In this document: piece after piece, positions 1-5,101 of the stretch
Position numbering within the stretch: position 1 is the stretch's first letter
Layout: each line of letters opens with the position of its first letter
Origin: Prevotella sp. CAG:924
GTDB taxonomy: Bacteria; Bacteroidota; Bacteroidia; Bacteroidales; Bacteroidaceae
NCBI GenBank assembly: GCA_000431975.1
Contig: HF988420.1
Coordinates: forward strand, 1-11,020
DNA: 11,020 nucleotides
Reading direction: 5' to 3'
The notes under the pieces: generated by a model
Database searches by the model: none
The model's input: only the letters and a program-made list of their open reading frames with translations
Told to the model about the DNA's origin: nothing
Translations under genes and position numbers: made by a program

Positions 1-40
1 AGCCGGCGTTTAATGTTCTCTCTAAATGTGTGCGCCAGCC
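1..40 (-). terminator. Possible terminator hairpin downstream of the 29-aa gene
   Basis: On the minus strand, ggctggcg (33-40) can pair with cgccggct (1-8) to form an 8-bp stem with two G-U pairs and a 24-nt loop. It starts 9 nt after the stop codon of the small gene at 50-139. Any T-run would lie beyond the window edge, so whether it terminates transcription cannot be judged here. Confidence 0.3.
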
Positions 41-49
41 TCAGCGGAC

Positions 50-139
50 TTATTTGCCCATCTGAATGTCCTTGTTTGCATTTTTCAGCTGTGCTGCAAT
101 AGCAACAACAACTGCAAGTACGATCATTAATGTTACCAT
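50..139 (-). CDS. 29-aa single-pass membrane microprotein, unknown function
   Basis: A short minus-strand frame starts with ATG at 137-139 and stops with TAA at 50-52. Residues 2-16 are almost all hydrophobic (Val, Leu, Ile, Ala, Met) and form one short membrane segment. The tail is polar and contains LKNANKD and QMGK. A purine-rich AGAAAGGA lies 8-15 nt before the ATG, a better Shine-Dalgarno than most genes here have. A TATCTTTG promoter element lies about 90 bp upstream, and a hairpin follows the stop. No stop-free extension or alternative gene explains the stretch. I do not recognise the family. It resembles bacterial one-helix microproteins that modulate larger membrane complexes, such as KdpF-like peptides, in size and layout only, not in sequence. 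Coding status is inferred from start, RBS, promoter and amphipathic composition. Confidence 0.55.
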   Translation of the reverse strand: MVTLMIVLAVVVAIAAQLKNANKDIQMGK

Positions 140-230
140 AATCTTTTTCCTTTCTCAAATGTTTACGTGGCCACTCATTGTGACCATTTTGTGTTGTTGT
201 TTATTATCTTGTTATCGCTTGAATACGTTG

Positions 231-238
231 CAAAGATA
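231..238 (-). promoter_or_regulatory. Bacteroidetes -7 element (TATCTTTG) for the 29-aa gene
   Basis: Read on the minus strand this is TATCTTTGCA, a perfect match to the Bacteroidetes primary-sigma consensus TAnnTTTG. At about 20 nt upstream, where a -33 TTTG would be expected, there is no match. A strong -7 without a -33 is compatible with a promoter that needs an activator. The predicted leader is about 85 nt. Confidence 0.6.
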
Positions 239-299
239 AGGCCATTTTTCTAAAGATGAGCTATTTGTGCATGATAAATACCAGAAACATGCAGAATCT

Positions 300-344
300 T
301 TGACTTGCGTCAAATCGTGTCAGTTGCCATTTGACGCAGGTCAA
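300..344. promoter_or_regulatory. Paired operator-like dyads, TTGAC-N4-GTCAA twice
   Basis: TTGACTTGCGTCAA occupies 300-313 and TTGACGCAGGTCAA occupies 331-344. Each is a perfect 5+5 dyad with a 4-nt spacer. Their centres are 31 bp apart, about three helical turns. Together they also form one 16-bp inverted repeat (300-315 with 329-344) with a single mismatch. No T-run follows on either strand, so this is not a terminator. The half-site/spacer geometry resembles sites of the CRP/FNR superfamily (FNR: TTGAT-N4-ATCAA), but the regulator is not identifiable here. The nearer dyad is centred roughly 80 bp upstream of the predicted start of the 29-aa transcript, a spacing used by such activators. 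Confidence 0.5.
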
Positions 345-362
345 TTCTTGACAGACAGATAC

Positions 363-399
363 AAAACCGGCCAGACTGCATGACAGTCTGGCCGGTCTT
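363..399 (-). terminator. thrS intrinsic terminator
   Basis: A perfect 13-bp stem (366-378 with 384-396) closes a 5-nt loop. On the minus strand it is followed by TTTT. It lies 31 bp beyond the thrS stop codon, so thrS appears to be transcribed alone. On the plus strand it is followed by CTTTATAATATAAT and might also act weakly in that direction. Confidence 0.75.
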
Positions 400-427
400 T
401 ATAATATAATAAGGTATATGTGCCTAC

Positions 428-2380
428 TTATTCTTTTGCAGCCTTGAGTTGCTCAGCCACCTCATCATTGATGCGCTGTGCGAACTCCTCGATCTTCATA
501 GTGGACTGCTCGCCGCCACCCTGCTTGCGCATGGCAACGGTGCCGTCGGCAGCCTCCTTCTCTCCGACGACGAGCATGTAGGGAACACGCTTGAGCTCGT
601 TGTCACGGATCTTGCGACCGATCTTCTCGTTACGGTCATCAATGTAGGAACGCACCTCGTGCTGGTCGAAGTAAGCCTTCACCTTGGCAGCATAGTCGTT
701 GTATTTCTCCGAGATGGGGAGGATGGCTACCTGGTCGGGTGTCAGCCAGAGTGGGAAGTGGCCGGCAGTGTGCTCGATCAGCACGGCGGTGAAGCGCTCA
801 AGACTTCCGAAGGGTGCACGGTGGATCATCACAGGTGTCTTCTTCGTGTTGTCCTCAGCGGTATATTCGAGGTGGAAGCGTACGGGGAGGTTGTAGTCCA
901 CCTGGATGGTGCCGAGCTGCCATTTACGGCCGATGGCGTCCTTTACCATGAAGTCGAGCTTAGGACCATAGAATGCGGCCTCTCCGAGCTCCTCGTGCGC
1001 ATTGATGCCTTTCTCCTTGCAGGCATCCTTGATGGCCTGCTCGCTCTCGGCCCATACCTCATCCGAACCGATATACTTCTCCTTGTCGTTAGGATCGCGG
1101 AGTGAGATCTGTGCCTCATAATCCTTGAATCCGAAGATGGTGAACACCTTCTTGATGATGTCCATCACGATCTCAAACTCAGCCTTCACCTGGTCAGGAC
1201 GCACGAAGATGTGAGCGTCGTCCTGTGTGAAGTTGCGCACACGGGTCAGTCCGTGCAGCTCACCGCTCTTCTCATAGCGGAACACGCGTCCGAACTCAGA
1301 GATACGCAGAGGCAGGTCCTTGTACGAACGGGGCTTGCGTGCATACACCTCACAGTGGTGGGGGCAGTTCATCGGCTTGAGCATGTACTCCTCGTCGTCC
1401 TCGGGCGTATGGATGGGCTGGAAGCTGTCCTTGCCGTAGTGGGCATAGTGGCCGGAGGTGACATACAGATCCTTGGAACCGATGCCCGGGCAGATCACTT
1501 CCTGATAGTTGTACTTCATCTGGATGGAGCGGAGCAGTCCCTCGAGACGCAGACGGAGCTGGGTGCCCTTCGGCAGCCAGATAGGCAGTCCCTTGCCGAC
1601 ACGCTCGGAGAACATGAACAGTTCCATCTCCTTGCCGATCTTACGGTGGTCGCGCTTCTTGGCCTCCTCGAGCATGGCGAGATACTCGTCAAGCATCTTC
1701 TTCTTCGGGAAGGTGATGCCGTAGATACGTGTCATCTGCTCGCGCTTGGCATCGCCGCGCCAGAAGGCACCGGCGGCGCTGGTGATCTTGATGGCCTTGA
1801 TGGCACCTGTCGACATGAGGTGAGGGCCACGGCAGAGGTCGGTGAAGTTGCCCTGCGTGTATGTAGAGATGGTGCCGTCCTCCAGATCCTGCTCGATGTG
1901 CTCCACCTTATATGTCTGACCGGCAGCCTTGAATTCCTCCACTGCATCGGCCTTGGAAACGTCGCGGCGTACAACGGGCTCGTCTTTCTTGGCCAGTTCC
2001 ATCATCTTCTTCTCAATCTTGGGGAAATCGTTCTCCGAGATGACCTGACCCTTGGCAGGCATGACATCGTAGAAGAATCCGTTATCGATAGCGGGACCGA
2101 ATCCGAACTGGATGCCGGGATAGAGCTCTTGGAGAGCCTCTGCCAGCAAGTGGGCTGAGGTGTGCCAGAAGGTGTGCTTACCCTGTTCGTCGTCAAACTT
2201 ATATAGCTCAACGGTGGCATCTTCGTTGATAGGACGGTTCAATTCCACTGTCTCACCATTTACACCGCAAGATACAACGTTGCGGGCGAGAGCCGGTGAG
2301 ATGCTCTCGGCGATTTGAAGACCTGTGACGCCCTGTTCGTATTCACGGACAGATCCGTCGGGAAAAGTGATTTTAACCAT
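428..2380 (-). CDS. thrS: Threonyl-tRNA synthetase
   Basis: This cytoplasmic class II synthetase charges tRNA-Thr and hydrolyses mischarged Ser-tRNA-Thr. The 650-aa product has the full bacterial layout. A TGS domain spans about 1-62. The second N-terminal (editing) domain carries HTSAH (H73, H77) and CRGPH (C183, H187). The catalytic core contains motif 2 around FGRVFRYE and motif 3 HRAPFGSLERF (520-530). The anticodon-binding domain begins at about 545. The catalytic zinc ligands expected in this family are present: C339 (MNCPHH), H390 (DDAHIF) and H520. The ATG at 2378-2380 gives the normal N-terminus, beginning with the TGS strand. No clear Shine-Dalgarno is seen, which is usual in Bacteroidetes. 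The gene is monocistronic, with a -7 element about 30 bp upstream and a terminator just after. I see no T-box or long leader. The gene looks intact. Confidence 0.98.
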   Translation of the reverse strand: MVKITFPDGSVREYEQGVTGLQIAESISPALARNVVSCGVNGETVELNRPINEDATVELYKFDDEQGKHTFWHTSAHLLAEALQELYPGIQFGFGPAIDNGFFYDVMPAKGQVISENDFPKIEKKMMELAKKDEPVVRRDVSKADAVEEFKAAGQTYKVEHIEQDLEDGTISTYTQGNFTDLCRGPHLMSTGAIKAIKITSAAGAFWRGDAKREQMTRIYGITFPKKKMLDEYLAMLEEAKKRDHRKIGKEMELFMFSERVGKGLPIWLPKGTQLRLRLEGLLRSIQMKYNYQEVICPGIGSKDLYVTSGHYAHYGKDSFQPIHTPEDDEEYMLKPMNCPHHCEVYARKPRSYKDLPLRISEFGRVFRYEKSGELHGLTRVRNFTQDDAHIFVRPDQVKAEFEIVMDIIKKVFTIFGFKDYEAQISLRDPNDKEKYIGSDEVWAESEQAIKDACKEKGINAHEELGEAAFYGPKLDFMVKDAIGRKWQLGTIQVDYNLPVRFHLEYTAEDNTKKTPVMIHRAPFGSLERFTAVLIEHTAGHFPLWLTPDQVAILPISEKYNDYAAKVKAYFDQHEVRSYIDDRNEKIGRKIRDNELKRVPYMLVVGEKEAADGTVAMRKQGGGEQSTMKIEEFAQRINDEVAEQLKAAKE

Positions 2381-2409
2381 GCTACAAATTAGTTTTGCTT
2401 AATTGGGAG

Positions 2410-2417
2410 CAAAAGTA
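2410..2417 (-). promoter_or_regulatory. thrS -7 promoter element (TACTTTTG)
   Basis: On the minus strand TACTTTTG matches TAnnTTTG and lies 29 bp upstream of the thrS ATG, giving a short leader of about 25 nt. No convincing -33 TTTG is present at the right spacing. It sits downstream of the preceding operon's terminator, so thrS needs a promoter here. Confidence 0.5.
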
Positions 2418-2451
2418 ATACAAATATTTTAGATGGGATAAAAAATAATAA

Positions 2452-2492
2452 AAAAATAGCGTGACAGATGTTTTTGTTCATCTCTGCCACGC
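2452..2492 (-). terminator. Terminator of the YtxH/holin-like operon
   Basis: On the minus strand GCGTG and AGATG pair with CATCT and CACGC around an 8-nt loop, with a small asymmetric internal bulge (2459-2492). A run of T follows immediately (2452-2457), in an AT-rich stretch. It begins 24 nt after the stop of the last operon gene. Confidence 0.7.
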
Positions 2493-2516
2493 AATTAGCG
2501 GAAATAGGGGAGGAAT

Positions 2517-2762
2517 TCAGCGCCGGAACCTGCGCCACAGCTTATAGCCGAGGAGGAAGGCGTCGAAGGCGTTGGCACCTATCGACAGGGCGCTTTGGAT
2601 CCGCCGTGAAGGCTTAGCCGAAGCAGACAATGCCTCGGGCTTTTGAATGAGCGAGTTCCACTGCCGCTTGATCTGCTCCTCTTCCTTATGGATCTCATCA
2701 CGCAACAATGTCTTTTGCTGGTGGATCTCTTCGAGCGTTTGAAAGTTTGTGGTTGTCTTCAT
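2517..2762 (-). CDS. Conserved-type hypothetical protein, 81 aa, third gene of the envelope operon
   Basis: No function is recognised. Residues 8-40 are rich in Glu, Lys and Gln and look like a helical or coiled-coil segment. A basic, proline-containing linker follows at about 41-54. The C-terminal part (SIGANAFDAFLLGYKLWRRFRR) has a weakly hydrophobic helix ending in a cluster of aromatic and arginine residues, as if it docks on a membrane. It starts only 4 nt after the stop of the holin-like gene and is followed by the operon terminator, so it is surely cotranscribed with it. The tight spacing suggests a partner of the two membrane proteins upstream, which is inference only. Confidence 0.75.
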   Translation of the reverse strand: MKTTTNFQTLEEIHQQKTLLRDEIHKEEEQIKRQWNSLIQKPEALSASAKPSRRIQSALSIGANAFDAFLLGYKLWRRFRR

Positions 2763-2766
2763 GTCG

Positions 2767-3108
2767 TCAATCGTTTGATAAAAGAAAACGGACCAGCGGA
2801 CGCACTATCCATTTCTTGCGGAAAGTATAGATAAGTAATAAGAGCAGAAGATAGATGGCTGCTACGATGAGGAAAGCCGATACGAGTCCGACGAGAGGCT
2901 CGAGGGCAAATACGACGGCAAAGCTGAGGAAGATACCGGTTCCCAGGAACAATACGCTGAAGATAACCATCATGGCGAGGACGGTGATGATTCTCACCGT
3001 CTTCTCCATGACGCTTAGTCTTGCATACTCGCCTTGCGTCTTTACGTAACGGCGTATCGCTTCGACGAGCTGCGCAATGGTCTCAATGTTCTGATCGGAT
3101 GAAAACAT
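2767..3108 (-). CDS. Holin-superfamily-III-like two-TM membrane protein (phage_holin_3_6 type)
   Basis: The 113-aa product has an N-terminal amphipathic segment (1-36, including QLVEAIRRYVKTQGEYARL). Two long hydrophobic helices follow at about 39-64 and 70-95, and a basic tail (RKKWIVRPLVR) follows those. This layout is that of the family annotated as phage holin family protein or Actinobacterial Holin-X, which is chromosomal and not linked to lysis in Bacteroidetes. No phage genes are nearby, so I read it as an envelope or stress-associated inner-membrane protein, not a lysis holin. It sits 12 nt after the YtxH gene and 4 nt before the 81-aa gene, in one operon. Confidence 0.75.
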   Translation of the reverse strand: MFSSDQNIETIAQLVEAIRRYVKTQGEYARLSVMEKTVRIITVLAMMVIFSVLFLGTGIFLSFAVVFALEPLVGLVSAFLIVAAIYLLLLLLIYTFRKKWIVRPLVRFLLSND

Positions 3109-3120
3109 TGCAGGGATTCG

Positions 3121-3339
3121 TTATTCTGCCGTCTCAGGAGCGGCGTCCTGAATGTCGTCAACCAGATCGTCCATTTCCTTGCGCGAAAGCTTCAGATCGT
3201 GACGCTTGCAGAAGTCGTCAACAGCCTTCGAGATCTTTGAACGTGTGTCAGTACCCTTCTCCGGGGCCAGCAGCAGGCCGGCTACCGCACCGGCAACAGC
3301 ACCACCGAGAATGGCGCCAATGTAACCAATTGCTTTCAT
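3121..3339 (-). CDS. YtxH domain-containing small membrane protein
   Basis: The 72-aa protein begins with a glycine/alanine-rich membrane helix (about 3-25), then LLLAPEKGTDTRSKI. The motif -LLLAPxKGxxxR- directly after a Gly/Ala helix is the YtxH family signature. A charged helical tail follows. The start is the ATG at 3337-3339, because AAAGGAAC lies just upstream and the protein then begins directly with the family core. The frame stays open to 3516, but that extension crosses the predicted promoter. YtxH proteins are general-stress or envelope proteins of unknown mechanism. First gene of a three-gene operon with the holin-like protein. Confidence 0.85.
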   Translation of the reverse strand: MKAIGYIGAILGGAVAGAVAGLLLAPEKGTDTRSKISKAVDDFCKRHDLKLSRKEMDDLVDDIQDAAPETAE

Positions 3340-3381
3340 AGTTGTTCCTTTCTTTTGTTGTTGGTAAAAAATTATTTTAAG

Positions 3382-3389
3382 CAAATATA
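3382..3389 (-). promoter_or_regulatory. Promoter -7 element (TATATTTG) of the YtxH operon
   Basis: TATATTTG on the minus strand matches TAnnTTTG perfectly and lies 42 bp upstream of the YtxH start, giving a leader of about 35-40 nt. A TTTG at 3402-3405 is only 12 nt upstream, too close for a normal -33 box. Confidence 0.55.
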
Positions 3390-3399
3390 CGACAAAAAC

Positions 3400-3444
3400 G
3401 TCAAATGTGTGCCTTACGTCCTTATATTTTTTGTTAAATGTGTC
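3400..3444. repeat. Pair of direct repeats upstream of the YtxH operon promoter
   Basis: The sequences gtcaaatgtgtgcc (3400-3413) and gttaaatgtgtcc (3432-3444) share AAATGTGT cores at 3403-3410 and 3436-3443. The cores are offset by exactly 33 bp, about three helical turns, so they fall on the same DNA face. They lie just upstream of the -7 element, in the divergent intergenic region shared with the SPOR gene. They could be a regulator site; no factor is identifiable. Confidence 0.3.
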
Positions 3445-3505
3445 CTTTTTCCTTGAATTAACAAAGTTTATGTGGGAGGATGACGGCCGCTTCTGATATA
3501 TTTTG

Positions 3506-3513
3506 TAATTTCG
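3506..3513 (+). promoter_or_regulatory. Probable -7 element (TAATTTCG) for the SPOR-ruvX-def operon
   Basis: TAATTTCGCAC matches the Bacteroidetes -7 consensus TAnnTTTG at all but one defined position. It lies 54 bp before the SPOR lipoprotein ATG. No clear -33 TTTG is seen. It is the best candidate in the 228-bp divergent intergenic region. Confidence 0.4.
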
Positions 3514-3567
3514 CACACTAAGAAAATGATGAAATAATTAATACACCATATTATAATAAACGGAATT

Positions 3568-4068
3568 ATGAAGAAATATCTGTTACTGTGTGCCACCGCT
3601 TGCATGGTGTTGTCCATGACCAGCTGTGGCTCTTCCAAAGAGAGTGCTTACAAGAAAGCATACGAGAAAGCCATGGCACAGGAGGCACAAAACCAGACGG
3701 AGCCTGCCCAGACCACGGAGCCCGTTGTCACTCCTCTTGTAGAGAAGCAGGCTGATGATGCTGATGTACAGCGCGTGAACAACGCCACCGTCCGTTCTGA
3801 GGACGTAACGCTCGTTGACGGTAGTGGCTTGAAGGCTTACTCTGTCGTCGTAGGCAGCTTCTCCCTGAAGGCCAACGCAGAAGGTCTGCAGCAGACGCTT
3901 AAGCAGGGAGGCTATGACGCACAGATCGCCTATAACTCACAGGTGAACATGTATCGTGTCATCGCCACGACCTTTGACGATAAGGCATCGGCAGTGCAGA
4001 GCCGTGACGCCATCCGTACCAGCAAGTATAACACGAAGGGCGACGCCTGGCTGCTGTACAAGAAGTAA
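3568..4068 (+). CDS. SPOR-domain lipoprotein
   Basis: The 166-aa protein has a lipoprotein signal peptide (MKKYLLLCATACMVLSMTSC). The lipobox ends at C20 and is followed by GSSKES, so it should be lipidated and envelope-anchored. Residues 25-85 form a low-complexity linker rich in Gln, Glu and Thr. Residues about 87-165 are a SPOR domain: AYSVVVGSFSLKANAEGL opens it, then YRVIATTFDDKASAVQSRDAIR. SPOR domains bind denuded peptidoglycan, often at division sites. First gene of an operon: ruvX starts 3 nt after its stop and def 3 nt after ruvX. The start has no strong Shine-Dalgarno, but the signal peptide fixes it. Confidence 0.92.
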   Translation: MKKYLLLCATACMVLSMTSCGSSKESAYKKAYEKAMAQEAQNQTEPAQTTEPVVTPLVEKQADDADVQRVNNATVRSEDVTLVDGSGLKAYSVVVGSFSLKANAEGLQQTLKQGGYDAQIAYNSQVNMYRVIATTFDDKASAVQSRDAIRTSKYNTKGDAWLLYKK

Positions 4069-4071
4069 ATA

Positions 4072-4488
4072 ATGGCACGGGTTCTCGCCATTGATTACGG
4101 CAAACGACGTACCGGCTTGGCCGTCACCGATCCGCTGCAGATCATAGGCAGCGGACTGGGGACGGTGGAGACGAAGAATCTGTTCGACTTCCTCAAGCAA
4201 TATGTAGAGCGTGAGAAAGTCGAGCGGATCATTATTGGTCATCCCATACAGCCTAACGGGAAGCCCTCTGAGAATCTGGCACGCGTGGAGAATTTCGTGG
4301 GGCGATGGCGCAATGCTTGTCCGTCGGTCCCCATCGAGTATTATGACGAACGCTTCACCTCGGTGTTGGCCCACCGGGCAATCATCGACGGAGGCGTGAA
4401 GAAAAAGACGCGGCGCGAGGATAAAGGGCTTGTCGATCAGGTCAGCGCCACGATCATCCTGGAAGACTGGATGAGAAGTAAAAAATAG
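4072..4488 (+). CDS. ruvX: RuvX/YqgF family nuclease (putative Holliday junction resolvase)
   Basis: The 138-aa protein has the RNase H-like fold signature of the family. IDYGKRRTGLA (7-17) contains the first acidic residue, D8. IIIGHP follows, where most members have GLP. YYDERFTS supplies the second acidic residue, and KGLVDQVSATIIL near the C-terminus supplies the third. Members act in the cytoplasm; YqgF is tied to rRNA precursor processing in E. coli and to Holliday junction resolution in other species, so the exact role is not settled. The length is normal. The spacing of 3 nt on both sides suggests translational coupling. Confidence 0.93.
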   Translation: MARVLAIDYGKRRTGLAVTDPLQIIGSGLGTVETKNLFDFLKQYVEREKVERIIIGHPIQPNGKPSENLARVENFVGRWRNACPSVPIEYYDERFTSVLAHRAIIDGGVKKKTRREDKGLVDQVSATIILEDWMRSKK

Positions 4489-4491
4489 CAT

Positions 4492-5055
4492 ATGATTTTA
4501 CCGATTTATACTTACGGTCAACCCGTATTAAGAAAGGTTGCACAGGATATCACTCCTGATTATCCCGAGTTGAAGGAGCTCATCGACAATATGTGGGAGA
4601 CATTGAAGGCCAGCGACGGCATCGGTCTGGCTGCTCCGCAGGTCGGTCTGTCGATCCGTCTCGTGGTGATCGACCTTGATGTCCTCTCCGACGATCTGCC
4701 CGAATACAAGGGCTTTCGTCACGCCTATATCAACCCGCATATCGTAGAGATTGACGAGGATGCGAAGAAGGAGACGATGGAGGAGGGATGCCTCTCCATT
4801 CCCGCCATTCACGAGAGTGTGAAACGAAGCACACGCATCCATGTCACCTATCTCGACGAGCAGTTCCAGCCTCATGACGAGTGGGTGGAGGGATATCTCT
4901 CCCGTGTCATGCAGCATGAGTTCGATCATCTGGAAGGCAAGATGTTTGTCGATCGCGTCACGCCGCTCCGCAAGCAGATGATCCGCTCGAAACTGAAAGC
5001 GATCACACAAGGCAAGTTCCGGTGTAGCTATCGCACGAAGCCGGCTAAGAAATAA
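4492..5055 (+). CDS. def: Peptide deformylase
   Basis: This enzyme removes the formyl group from the N-terminal methionine of nascent proteins. The 187-aa product carries all three PDF motifs in order: GIGLAAPQ (43-50), EGCLS (98-102, metal ligand C100) and HEFDH (142-146, with two His ligands and the catalytic Glu). A lysine/arginine-rich tail ends the protein, which is usual for Bacteroidetes forms. Its length and motifs indicate an active enzyme. It is the last gene before a strong terminator in the SPOR-ruvX-def operon, and its start (ATG at 4492) is 3 nt after the ruvX stop. Confidence 0.97.
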   Translation: MILPIYTYGQPVLRKVAQDITPDYPELKELIDNMWETLKASDGIGLAAPQVGLSIRLVVIDLDVLSDDLPEYKGFRHAYINPHIVEIDEDAKKETMEEGCLSIPAIHESVKRSTRIHVTYLDEQFQPHDEWVEGYLSRVMQHEFDHLEGKMFVDRVTPLRKQMIRSKLKAITQGKFRCSYRTKPAKK

Positions 5056-5092
5056 AGGTATTGGGACATCGTTCCCAATACCTGTTTTTTTC
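5056..5092 (+). terminator. Strong intrinsic terminator between def and the TPR gene
   Basis: A perfect 11-bp stem (5056-5066 with 5073-5083) closes a 6-nt loop and is followed by G and eight T (5085-5092). It begins at the base right after the def stop codon and ends 9 nt before the TPR gene's first ATG. Confidence 0.88.
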
Positions 5093-5101
5093 ATTAAGAC
5101 T

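Noticed and set aside
300..344. The 16-bp inverted repeat as a second thrS terminator
   Set aside because: No T-run follows the stem on either strand, and a clear terminator already lies between it and thrS. The internal TTGAC-N4-GTCAA symmetry of each arm fits operator DNA better.
1211..2158. Long open frame (315 codons) on the plus strand opposite thrS
   Set aside because: It lies wholly antisense to a complete, motif-perfect thrS. Its Leu/Val/His-rich product has no recognisable domain and is the usual shadow of a well-coded GC-richer gene.
2767..3108. Holin-like gene as evidence for a prophage
   Set aside because: There are no phage structural, integrase or endolysin genes in the window. 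The gene sits in a chromosomal operon with a YtxH protein, the usual non-phage context of this family.
3340..3516. N-terminal extension of the YtxH frame by 59 codons
   Set aside because: The extension is Lys/Tyr/Phe-rich with no domain, overlaps a perfect -7 promoter element, and the inner ATG at 3337-3339 has a good Shine-Dalgarno and matches the family N-terminus.
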